Positions 45,538-56,262 of a stretch of 64,000 bases of DNA are shown here, one piece after another. Made by a program: the position numbers and the translations under genes. Origin of the DNA: Lentinus brumalis (Eukaryota > Basidiomycota > Agaricomycetes > Polyporales > Polyporaceae); NCBI GenBank assembly GCA_001792895.1, contig MARA01000010.1, forward strand, positions 372,001-436,000. The letters run 5' to 3'. Numbering within the stretch: the stretch's first letter is position 1; every line of letters begins with the position of its first letter. Below the pieces are notes generated by a model, which saw only the letters and a program-made list of their open reading frames with translations, ran no database searches and had not been told where the DNA came from.

Positions 45538-47530
45538 CGGTGGTGGGCCGTGAGCAATACGGCTTCGCTCGAAGTTGTCGACGTCCCCGAACCGGAAGCG
45601 ACGTCTTGGAACATGTCCCCGCCCTCCATCTCCAACGCCTCGCTAGCCATGGTCTGCAGAATCTCGCTGTCCATGAACTTTGTCACCTCGCTGACCAGCG
45701 ATTCTGGACGAGGAGAACGTTGTGGAGCAGTCCGTCGCAGAGAGTCCTCAGCACAGCGCTTGCTGCCTCACCGTCTCACCAACTTTCGGAGATCCGGCGG
45801 GTTGCGGAGGACTCTCCCAGCGTTCTTCAGCCGGGCAATGGATCCTTTCCGATGGCGCGAAACGGCCTCTTCGTGCTCTGCTGGGTCTGCCTACACGCTG
45901 ACGTCGCTGAAACGTTCAGCTGAGGTCCCCAGCGAGGGAAGAACGGACTGCGAAGGCGAGCGAGACGGACCGGGATCCAGGGGCGAGGGAGTGAAGGCCC
46001 CATGAGCATCTGCAGGATCAGTCGGCGGGCGACGCGAAGGAAAGCCGAGAGTGGGAACGATGTATCGGGGTGAGTGCCATTCGCTGGAGGCATCCTGTCG
46101 TCCTGATGAGCCGTTGCGGACCGAGAACAAAGCATATCGTACTTACCTGCGTCACCACGGTCGAACCAGTTCCTCCAATGGCCCACGCGATGACATAGAG
46201 CTCGAGTGGGTGCATCCCAGAAGCAGACCGTCGGTGAGCTGTTCGCGCATGCGTCGCAGAGCTTGAGCACGCCGTGTCTCGAACGTCGCCAACCATCTCT
46301 GATGCCCCTCAACAGTATTGCGGGGAGCCCGACATGGTGAAGTCGGAACCACCGAAGACGTCGGACGCGCAGTCCATCGGGTCCCCGAAGGAACCGTGGG
46401 GAATACGGAGGTGCAACCGTCTGGGAGTGATCGAGGTCAGAGAAGAGCAATCGAGCCGGAGACAGCGCGAGATACATACCTGGTGGTTGTGCAGCAGCTT
46501 CGCACCACAGCACTTGACGCAAAGGTAAGATGTTGAGAAGTTTGTCTGTGAGAGAAGGCTGAGATGAGCAGCTGAGGATGTGGAAGTGGGTGGCGTCTCA
46601 TATTGAATGTGGAAGGGAGGGAGGAATTGTCTGAAGGGCGGTCTGTGTAGCGGGGGGTTTTATACGCGGTCGGTCTCGGTAGATCCCGGCAGGGCATTGA
46701 CCACAGCCGGAGCAAGCCACTCCGGGTCCTTTGTTAGCATGCTGTGCATTCAAAGCGCAAGGGGAGCTTTGCTCGGAGCTCGAAACGACTCACCCGCAGC
46801 GGCTCGGCTGACCACAATCAAGCCAGCCGTGGTCATTGGATAATCTGGCACAATGAAGAGTCCGACAGTTATTGAGCTCACCTATCGCTTTCACAAGGGA
46901 CTAGCCTTCCGACTCGGCGGACAATGACGGCGTGTCATATGTTCTTCAATGAGAAGAGGTTAAGGGCTTGCCAGACAGCTTGGGTGTGAGCTAAGGCAGT
47001 GGGTTCTGTCCCGGTCCTCGAACAACTCATTCCGATCGCAACCATCGTGTTCGCACTCCGTCAGAAAGTGGAAGTTTGTGGTTTTGCTCAGCCACGCGGT
47101 GTGACATGCCCGATGCATCTTGTCACATGTGAGGATGTTGGTTGGCGCGCCTGATGAACCCTGTCCGCGGCGAATAGCTGTGCTTCCGCCAATGCTGTAT
47201 TATCTTCACCTTCGAAGGCAGAAGTCGGAGGTGTAGTAGACTGTAAATGGGATGGGTAATTACGGCAGGGAGAGGAACAGCAAATGACCATATGGGATGC
47301 AAGAAGCAGTAAGATCGCGAGCGTCCTTGTGCACAGGGAACAACTGCATATCAGGAGAAAGGTCCATATCCGAATGGGACTAATACACGTGAATGCGACA
47401 AGAAGCGGGACAAGAAGAAGCACCACACCACGATATGCTGCATCACATTGCGATGCAGTTATTCCATTGGGTTTGTGCGCCCAGCCTGCGCAGATTCAAA
47501 CAGTAAACCGTGAGCAGATAGTCAATGCAA
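45538..47530. other. Unresolved region, possible 5' exons of the kinase-like gene
   Basis: Minus-strand stretches with donor/acceptor-like borders lie at about 46490-46150 and 46130-45900 (Ser/Pro-rich, e.g. SPLDPGPSRSPSQS), but frames cannot be joined confidently. 46720-47530 shows nothing recognisable. Confidence 0.35.
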
Positions 47531-49045
47531 TCAGGCCAGAACGCGACGCACCTGGTGGTCCCCACCCCGATCCGGTCCCTCCCCACATCCACATAACCAC
47601 TCATGCCACCACCGCACCGGCGGCGCATCTTCCTCCTTCAACCGTTCCGGCCCCGCCGGTTCCCTACTCCTCTCTTCGTCTACGCTCGTATTCCTCGATG
47701 AGTCGACCGAAAGAGGCGCGACCGGCTCTGGCGGCTTACTCGCAAGCGGAGCGTCTGCAGGCGGTGGAGGTGCTCGGGGCGCCGGGAGGTCGAGCGGCTT
47801 GGGTGGTGGAGGTTGAGACCGTCTCTTCTGGCCCTGACCCGGAGACGCGAACGACGACGACGCCTGCAGTGTGGGCCGGTCAGGAACATCGAGGTGCTGT
47901 TGCTTGTCCTTCACCGGAGTCGAAAGCTCGTCCGGCACAGTGTCGGACTCGGTCATGATCGCAGAATGGTCGGGTATGTTCAGCGATGTGCGTGACGGGT
48001 TTGGTGTGTCGAAGGGGTTTACGGGTTCGGGAGTCGAGGGCCCGGGGGAGAACCGGTCGACAGAGGGTGTTTCGAGGTCGTCTAGTGGGACGGCGTCGCC
48101 GTCGGTATCCTTGTCGGTCATAGACAGTTGCTGGTGCGTCCCAACGCCGCCAAGCGGGACTTTGCGCGAGTCTCTCCGGAAGAGGTCGGCGAGGAGCGAA
48201 GGGGCGTTATTGCCGAGGCCCCCGCTGTACTTGTAGGGGCTGCAGACGCGGACTCTCGCGCAGCCTTCCGCCTCTGGCGTTCGGCGATTTCCCAGCGGCG
48301 GAGATTCTGTAGAGTTCAAAGATGTGAGGGACAGCTCGGAGCGCACAAAACGCAAAGCAGAACAGCAACGAGACTCGCCGCGAGCCTCGGAGCGCACTGT
48401 GAAGGCATGATGTATGTCTTATGTCTTGACGCAATCGGACGAGCGAGAATGCATATGGGACCAACAGGCAACCGGACGCACCTCTTGTACTCTCCTAGAC
48501 TCCTCCTCCTCCTCCTTGGTCGGCGGGTATCCTGCTACTGCGGCCGGCTCATCCTCGTCCTGATCGTCCTCATCGCTCTCCGCCGCCCTTTCCTTTCCTT
48601 TACGACTCCTCCTCTTCGAGTTCGGGTTTAGATGCCGGGCATCGGTGATCGTGTCCTCATCTTCGTGCCATGCCTGTGCGATGTCCTCGTCGTTCCTGCG
48701 CAGGGCCGGAGCCGGTTCAAGACCTGGCGAGGGTGGGAGAGAAGGCAACGGCTGCGGCGAGCTCGTCATCGCGGTAGGTGCTACCTGCTGGCCGTCGTGT
48801 CGTCAAAGTCGTGGAGGTCGTCAAGGCTGTCCGACCTCGGTCGTCGTGAGAGGTCTAGGGCTCAATAGCCCGCGAACGAGATGCGGTGTGCGTGTGTGTG
48901 TGCGTGCTGCGCAGTTGTCACGGAGAGTGGCAGTCGCCTTGAGCCACTCGGTCACCGTTGAGTAGAAGGATATGTGCAGCGAGCTGGTGGTGGTGAACGA
49001 TGAGGCGGTTGCGGTGGAGGGTTGCTTTCCCGTTCTCGACGCCAT
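47531..49045 (-). CDS. Proline-rich charged protein with WLCGC C-terminus, unknown function
   Basis: Exons 49045-48836, 48784-48482 and 48306-47531 on the minus strand; about 429 aa once one nucleotide is added. N-terminus MASRTGKQPSTATA then YSTVTEWLKATATLRDN. The middle has SLPPSPGLEPAPALRRNDED, a basic/acidic stretch (SKRRSRKGKERAAESDEDDQ) and a helical ENLRRWEIAERQRRKAARE. The C-terminal half is Pro-rich (PPPPKPLDLPAPRAPPPP) and ends in a compact conserved block, RWWHEWLCGCGEGPDRGGD. Between RKAARES and NNAPSLLADLF the frame changes at a G5 run (48220-48226), which G6 would repair. The family appears conserved in agaricomycetes; I know no function. The first intron donor (GTCGGA) is weak. 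Confidence 0.65.
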
Positions 49046-49587
49046 TGCTATTTTCGGCAACACCGGCTTCGTGCTCCCGCCCACGTTTCTTGTGAGTTGT
49101 CGGCCATAACCACTTCTGAACATCTCACACCGCTCAAACACCGCGATGGCGAGGAAGCTATACAAGCGTGGTATATTTTCATTCGTAATCCTGCGATACA
49201 CTGCCAAGACAAACGAGGGAACAGAGACCGGGCGGCGCAGCGCTAGTCAATTACTCGACCATACGCTACCATGCATACATAACTAGAGAGAGAGAAAAGT
49301 AGGGCTGTGAGTTCATGATCCTCGATAGGAGATGCGGGCGGGGTGGCAGGGTGCAGGGTAGTCGGCGGATGGGATGGGTCGCAATGAGAAAGGGGATGGG
49401 ATGGGATGGGATGGGATGGGGAGAGAGCGCGCAAGACAGGCAGCCCGCTCTGTGTCTACCAAGCCTACGGCCAAACACTAGTGAGTCCAAGATGCTACCG
49501 TCCAAAGCGCACCCGGGTAGTCTAGGTAGAGTGAGCGCGTTCAAAATCCATGGATGAAGCAACCGTGCGCGAATCGGAATACGCTGC
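49046..49587. other. Intergenic region with a GGGAT minisatellite
   Basis: Between the 3' end of the Cys-rich gene and the 5' end of the WLCGC gene, both on the minus strand. Contains the GGGAT tract at 49393-49421 and nothing coding. Confidence 0.5.
49393..49421. repeat. GGGAT tandem repeat
   Basis: Five to six copies of GGGAT in a row, preceded and followed by G-runs. Four or more closely spaced GGG runs could form a G-quadruplex. Confidence 0.85.
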
Positions 49588-51102
49588 TCAGAACCGCCCT
49601 GCGTTCGGGTCCCCCTTGCGCATCAAGTCCTCGTCCGACCGGTCGTCCATCTGCGACCCGTCGTCGGACACGTAGTACCGCAGCGCGCTCGACTTGTTCG
49701 CGCCGTGGTTCATCGGCGCCCCCGAGTCTTCCGACGGGATCATCTGGCTGCTCCGCGGGCTGCCTCCGGGCGTGTTGAACGACATGAGCGAGTGCCGCGC
49801 CGTCTCCTGCATCTGCATGATGTTTTGCCGGAATGCGTTCTGATGGGGGGAAGCGCAGTGAGACGCGACCGAAGAGGCAAGACCGCCGGGTACGTACCTG
49901 CTCGCGCCAGTACTGCGCACGCTTCTCGCGCTCGGCGTTGCGGTCCTTCCTGTGCACGAAGTACAGGGCGACCAATGTCCCGATCATGCCTGCAACCTGC
50001 GTGAGTATAATGGGTCTCCGTCGATATCCTGAACACGCACCTCCGATAATGCAGACGGCGACAACGGCGTACAACCAAACGCCGACCTTCACAGGAGTAT
50101 CCGTCGTCTTGCCGCACGTACCATCGGCCAGGCAGTTGTACGTCGAGCACTCCTTGTCCGCGTCGCATTGCTCGCCAATGGCCTTTGTCTGGACGCAAAC
50201 CAGCTGTTGCGCGTCGCAGTAGAGCCCGACCTTGCAATTACCCCTGTGGGTGATGAGTGTCTATCAGCATCCCCCTGCGTGATGGATGTCCACACAAGCA
50301 CGAATTCCATAACGGCGGCTCTGGGCGCAGGCGCCAATCTCGAAGAGTTCGAGGCGAAGTGCACTCGTTCCCAGCCGCGCCAACAAACTGGTGCGAGAGA
50401 GGGAGGCAGGACAGCACTGTCGAAGATGTAAGGCTTCACGAATGAACTTACCTCGAGACGATGTCGACAAACTCGCCGTCCGGACCGTACGCGGTGTAGG
50501 CGGTGTTCTGCACGACGCAGGGCAGACCGACCGTGACGTTCGCCCACCTGAGAAAGTGTCATTCGGACCCGCGCGGCATCGCCCAGCAGATGAGAAAGAC
50601 GCACATGCAGATGTTGTTCAGGCAGACAGAGCCGTTATAGTTGAGCCCGAAGCCCGTCGTGTCCGCGAGTTCCTTGAAGTTCGGAGGACCCTCGCATTCG
50701 TCTTGATCGCAAAACAGCGGTCGGCCTCCGATTCTTCTCCACAACAAGGTAGTACTCACCATCACGGTTGAACTGGCAGGCGCTCCCAACGGCGAGCACT
50801 GGCTGACAGTTGTCCTGCTCGTCGGGGCAGAAGGAGCCCTTCTCACACTTGTCCGGGATCGTCACGTTCGAGCTGTACCCGAACGGAAAGTCGTCGGAAC
50901 GACACCCACGCAGGGCGCACGTCGAGTTGCTGTGGCAGTAGGTCATGGCATCGCAGTCGGTCTGGAACTGGTAGGTTCCTTCCTGCAGCTTCTGGTGGGC
51001 CGGGTTGCATGGCTGAAGCCATGGCACGTCGCCCGCGAGCACTGCGGGCGCAACGAGGAGCGAGAAAAGGAGCGTGGAGGGCAGCATAAGCAGAGGCAGC
51101 AT
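49588..51102 (-). CDS. Cys-rich secreted-domain, single-pass membrane protein
   Basis: Exons 51102-50760, 50701-50605, 50547-50452, 50243-50041, 49989-49898 and 49839-49588 join in phase to 360 aa. Signal peptide MLPLLMLPSTLLFSLLVAPA, cut near VLAGD. The ectodomain has about 18 Cys in a spaced pattern (DCDAMTYCHSNSTCALRGC, KCEKGSFCPDEQDNCQP, SACQF, DECEGPP, GSVCLNNIC, NCKVGLYCDAQQLVC, EQCDADKECSTYNC), reminiscent of Dickkopf/EGF-like disulfide modules. One transmembrane helix (VGVWLYAVVAVCIIGGMIG) is followed by a ~110-residue cytoplasmic tail beginning with basic HRKDRNAEREKRAQYWRE. The topology suggests a cell-surface receptor or adhesion protein; no ligand can be inferred. Confidence 0.75.
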
Positions 51103-51917
51103 GCCGTCGAGCGACGGCGAGGACGATGAGGGTAGATGGGAAGGGGGGGATGGGGGATGGGGGCGGGAGGAGGAAGAGATTGTTGCAGCACAAGGCCGCG
51201 AAGCGCTGGCAACCGGTCCCCATCACTAGCGCTCATGCTGCGCCCGCCAGCGGCGAGCGCTTCGGTCATCGTCGCCGCCGACGTCACACACGACGAACAC
51301 GCTGCATATTTCGACGCCGACCCTCCTATGGCAATCCAGGAACTACTTTATCCTCTTCGTTCGTCGAAGACACTCACATAAATCTGGATCTGCGATGGTG
51401 ATCGCACACTCGCCGGTCTAAGTGGTGAGCGGCCTCGGCGGTGTTCCCACAATTCAAATTTAACATGTAAGTTGTTGTTGCGGTGCGCTCACAGCGAGTC
51501 GCGACGATTGTACGACATCTCAGTTCTCGCCGGCAGAGGTGGGACGTTGTTTGTCAGCTCGGACAAGGTGAGCACAACCCTATCTGCTTTCCATGACGCT
51601 GATGTTGACTCTGCCGTGCAGTAGTTCAAGTTGCGTATGCGTTGCATGGACGCCCCGTCCAAAGTTGAACACGGGCCTGGGTGTATGACTCGAAGTGTCG
51701 CCGGCCACATCAAGCTCAAGCCAGTCTCGATCCCGACAGCAACAACGATCGAAGCGGATGTTGCTGCCAGAGCCCGTCTAAGATGTCAGCCTCGCCCCAA
51801 CGACGACGTACGAAAATTGTACAGTTGCAGCTTCGCTCTCCTCGTTGCTTGTCCCCGCGCCACCGCTCTTGTTCCTCCGGCCGGGATCAGTTTCCAGCCT
51901 CGACAAACTGAAGCACC
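51103..51917. other. Divergent intergenic region
   Basis: Lies between the Cys-rich gene (-) and the tandem membrane-protein genes (+). GGGGGATGGGGGATGGGGG-type G-rich sequence about 51145-51170; no exon recognised. Confidence 0.45.
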
Positions 51918-53210
51918 ATGGCTGCAGTCCTCTCTGGCTCTACCGCTTCTAGCAGGGCAATCCCGTCAGACTCGGCGTCGTTCTTCACGCCCTCCCTCAC
52001 CTTCGGCATCGTCATTACTGCAACGGTACTCCTTGCGGTCATCATCGCCATTATCGTATACCTCTGTGCACTGTGCTGCCACACTCGCAACGCTCAGGAC
52101 AACCTCGAACGCCAGGATGTCAAGACTGGCTCTCCTTCTTCAGTCTGGTCTTCCTTCACCGGTCCCCTCGCTCGCTGGCGCAAGCCCCAGGTCAGCCATT
52201 GCCAAGCTTCGTTCTTGCTTCCGTGGCTGTGCTAAACCAAAGGCGCCCAGAATTCGGTATCGTTCAACAGCGCCGTGAAAGCCAAGCAGGACGTGAAGGT
52301 ACGGGAGGCAACGCTGAATGTCGGATGTGCGGAGAGCGTGGGATGGTCGCAGAGGTGTCTCCCAAGCTTCCGTCGTGCGGCGGTCACCCCCGAGATCGTC
52401 ATCCATCCCTTCGACGTCTCTCATTTCGACGATCCCTCGTCTGCGACCGTCAGCCCCATCTCTAGCCCGAGGTACAATGCCTCCGAGCTTGCCTACCTCA
52501 TGCCGCTCAAGCCGATACTCGCCTCATCCTCCTTCCCTGCTCTCTTCCTAGCCCCTGCGGAGCTTCAGGCTGGCGCTGTTCCTGCGCACGCCGGGCCAGT
52601 CGAGGTCATCGTGACGGAGCCTGCCTTGCCCACGCAAGTCGGGCTCGGTATAATCTACGCGGGCCTCATGTCCACTGCGTCTTCTGCGGCAGATATCTTT
52701 CATGACGCCAGCGAATTCTGCTGGTATCCAGACGTCCCTCTCCGCGCCAGCATCAAACGCTCCGGCAGTCTTCGCAACCTCGAGCTCTTCGTCGAAGGGC
52801 AGCCTGCTAACTTCCTCGCTGTCACTTGCGCAGGCGGTCTCACACCGAGCCGGAGCGCAGGCTTCGTCGTCCCGAGCCGGTCCTCCATACGGTTCGGCAC
52901 ATTCGTCCAGTCACTCCGGTCCGAAGCCGCTGCTCGAATCGCATCAAGAGACAGCGTGTACCTCGACTGCACGCTCACTCCGAGCATGAGCGTGGATTTC
53001 GACCGCACTCTTACCCCGAGCATGCTCGTGGACTGCGACTGCACTCTCATTCCGAGCGTCAGCGCGGACTTCTGTGTGCCCAGTCGATCCTCCAAGCGGT
53101 TTGACATGTTCGTCGAGGCACTCCGGTCTGAAGCTGTTGCCCGGATTGCTGCAAGTGATAGCGTATACTTCGAATGTTCCCCCTCGCACTCGAAACCCGG
53201 GCTCGCATGA
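51918..53210 (+). CDS. Single-pass membrane protein with internal repeats (tandem paralogue A)
   Basis: Exons 51918-52190 and 52251-53210 join to 410 aa. An N-terminal Ser-rich segment is followed by one transmembrane helix (FGIVITATVLLAVIIAIIVYL) and a Cys-rich juxtamembrane LCALCCH. The rest is cytoplasmic or lumenal and unclassified. Two repeated stretches stand out near the C-terminus: SRSSIRFGTFVQSLRSEAAA and SRSSKRFDMFVEALRSEAVA, each running on to DSVYxxC, and between them three 12-residue units beginning TLTPSMSVD, TLTPSMLVD and TLIPSVSAD. A 54-nt stop-free stretch (52303-52356) may be a retained in-frame intron. It shares layout and motifs (SVWxxFTG, xIVIHPxD) with the next gene. Confidence 0.65.
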
Positions 53211-53748
53211 CGCTCTGTGTGTTGGCCTCTTCTCGGCTCATCTTTCTGGATTCTCCTGTTGGCTCTCGATTCCGTCCCGTTTTCGATCGCCTCGGTCCTC
53301 GTGCTGCTCGCGCTGATGCAACTGACTTTGCTCGCCGTCCACACATCATGTGCCTTGCTTCGGTACACGTACTCACACTCTTCCCTCGTCTTATATCACT
53401 TGATCTGCACTATACACCTTTGATATTTCCTGCGGTAATCGGAGTCGTGCGTCGTTCCAGGTCTTATGCGTGGGGGTATCTGGACAACAACGATCCCGTA
53501 TGCAGATATGCTGAGCCGGGAACGACAAGCTGGGAGCGGTCTCGATCATAACCACCCACTGCAAGGTCTTAGCCTCCAGCTGTCAGCAAGCGGCTGACCG
53601 CCGTCAACCTCCAGCCAACAGCGCGTACAAGGACGAAAGGTCCCCATTCGCATCGACCCCATCGCTCCTTGTCCGCGCACCACACTCATTCGCCCCGGCC
53701 ACCCCGTCTTCCCAGTCGTTCATTACCACCCACTCACTATCCTTCACT
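53211..53748. other. Intergenic region between the tandem membrane-protein genes
   Basis: No exon recognised; the last ~50 nt before the ATG are pyrimidine-rich (CACTCACTATCCTTCACT). Confidence 0.5.
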
Positions 53749-55213
53749 ATGTCTCCGACGCCTCTGTCTCCACTCACTGTCCTTACATCCCTGGAGACGA
53801 CATCGCCAGCCACGGTGTTCACCCTGCCGACGATCATCGCGCTAATCCTGCTTGCGCTACTGACCATGTTCCTCCTCGGCGCTCTTCTCGCGTTCGCCTT
53901 CCGCCATCGCCATCGCCAACCTGGGACGTCCAGCGCCACAGAACGCTGCGATGACACCTTCCTAGACCTGGAGGCTGGCGGCAAGAAGAGTCCGTTCTTC
54001 GAGGTCGTCGATACCAGTGCTCGCCCGTCTCCGTCTGTCTGGACTGGCTTCACTGGTTCGAGGCCACGCATCATCGAACCTACGCAGCCATGGCCCGTGC
54101 ATACCGTATCGCGGCAAGCGTGCTCGAAGATACCCTCCTACCGACAGATACTCAAGGCGCTCACGTTCTGGAGGGCTGAGTCAGAGAAGAAGGTGAGCAG
54201 CCATCATACTCATCCTCACTTTTGGCGAGCACGCACTCATAGAGTCCTCCCTCTAGCGCGAATCGTCAACGCTGACTGACCTACTGCACACCAAGGACCT
54301 TCTGGACGCCGAGAGTCAAGCGCATGCAAGGTCGTGGCCTCGGACTCTGCGGAAGTTTCTCTCGTTCTTTAAGCGCGAGCTCCCCCCGATCGTCATCCAT
54401 CCGTGCGACGGCAGCCCTGCCTTCCTGTACGCTGAAGATCTCGACTCTACGCCTGCTTCGCAGCGCGCGCGCGGTCTTCTGGAGCGGTGTGAAGCAGTTG
54501 CCTTCTCCCCTGTCGATTACGACTTCGAAGTCGCATCCTCCCAGTCCCAGCCTGCGGCGCCGAGTTCCTTCATGGTTCTTTCAGAGTCATCTGCCTTCTC
54601 GTCTGAGGAGAGCGACCCTTCTCACTTCGAAGCCCTCGTCCGGCCATCGACGCCTCTTGGCATGGCACCAGCGGACGAGCCAGCGAGTGGCTTTGTGGAG
54701 GTCTCTATCTCCGACGCGACCGATCTCCGCACCTATCGAGCACCGAGCGCATATAAATCTGTCCTCGATGGCGTGCCGACGGGTGATCTTGGATACGACG
54801 TCGTCCCTTCGTTCACCATACACCCCTCTCCAATTGCCGCCACCTCCTCCGCGCTTCCCAGCAACGTAGTACTCGAAGACGACACGAGCACCCCGTCGAA
54901 TTCCTCCAGCGAGAGCTCCGTCACAGATATCATCTCCATCCTCGAAGACATCTCTACCGAGTCCTCCGGGAGCTCCGACTCCCTGTCCCTCAAGACGAGC
55001 TTCAGCGACGACTCGATGGCGCTCCAACCCTCGCGCAAGGACTTTTCCCGGGCGTTCCATGGGACAATCAAGCGCGTCAGTCTTCAGTTGTCGGACGTGG
55101 ACTTGGACTTGGGCCCGGACGGAGCCTTCAGCAGGTCGACGTACTATGGCGTTCTTGGCGAGTACCATGTCAGGCGGGTGAGGGACTCGGTTGCTGTTGG
55201 GGATACGCTCTGA
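53749..55213 (+). CDS. Single-pass membrane protein (tandem paralogue B)
   Basis: Exons 53749-54192 and 54257-55213 join to 466 aa. S/T-rich start (MSPTPLSPLTVLTSLETTSP), one transmembrane helix (IIALILLALLTMFLLGALLA) and a basic FRHRHRQ stop-transfer. Shared with paralogue A: SPSVWTGFTG versus SPSSVWSSFTG, and PPIVIHPCDGSPAF versus PEIVIHPFDVSHF. The C-terminal region is Ser/Asp-rich (SSSESSVTDIISILEDISTE) and ends in a more ordered patch (FHGTIKRVSLQLSDVDLDLG). Function unknown. The order TM, WxxFTG, IVIHP suggests a lineage-specific family created by local duplication and then strongly diverged. Confidence 0.65.
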
Positions 55214-56262
55214 GGCTGCTTATGAGCCGGCTTACTTGACACTGTGAGGCATCTAGAGCAAGAGTGTATCCCTTAGCTTTGCATATCAGTCCCTGTGACG
55301 GCTCGGAATCCTATCAGATCTTCTTGCGCATGACCACAATCATCAAAGAACGATCATCGGGGACACGCTATGCATACAGGATAAATGAATGCACGATCAA
55401 CTGCGAGTCCTCAGGGCGCTGCTAGAGAGGAATGTGATCAATGCTGGCAGGCGTTCTTGACGTTCAATCGTCCTTACTATCCGCTGCCGCCGCCTTTGCG
55501 TACCTGTCCGCAATCTCGTAGAAGAGCCTGCCCTCAAACAAGCGGCGCTACCACGCCAAATTCAGCACGCCCGCCGCCTTCTCCGCCGCTTCGCATGGCC
55601 GTCGCTGACATTCCCTTGTGCTCTGAGTTACTGGAGACGATACGGTCAACTCTCTCTGGAAGCCGCGTGGGTGACAGTAGCGTCCGCACCTTGACACTGT
55701 TCCGAACTCGGGCGGCGACGAGGATAACGTGGCCTCAATAGATGCCTGTACACCAGAGTTGAAAGTGCCAATGTGTCGTTCATTGTCCCGCGATGACGGG
55801 GTCAGGCTCGTAGGATCGGAGAGCGAGTCGCCCCTTGGAACCTAGTGTCAGAGTGTTGTTGAGAATGTGACTCTTTCCGAGCATCCATGTCAAACTTACT
55901 TGATAGTGATAGGCTAGTTCTCCCCTTGTTGCGGTTGAACGAGCAGATGTGTTGATGTTGGATGATGATCCCGTTCGCGAACCGCCAGAAGACACAGTGG
56001 CTGATGTCGAAACGGACGACGGTGTCCCCGAGGATGCGGTCCTGTCTTAGCAACGGACCGGCTGTATACAACTTGATACGGCGTGGAATGATGGTGAAAC
56101 AATTCATAGATATGTACGACATCCCTGTCGTTGTCCGCGACCTTCACTCGGAGACGCGGCACGCCACATCGAGCCTAGCATGTGTTGACCTATCCTATGA
56201 CGGGGTATCAGGATCGTGGTCAGTTTTGGTCACCTGCCAGGGGGACCATGATCACGACTTGC
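55214..56262. other. Region with decayed coding sequence downstream of the HET gene
   Basis: On the minus strand, 56165-55880 reads RLRVKVADNDRDVVHIYELF then, after a one-base frame change, RILGDTVVRFDISHCVFWRF. This looks like real protein sequence and may be the former C-terminus of the HET protein. 55214-55880 shows nothing. Confidence 0.4.
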
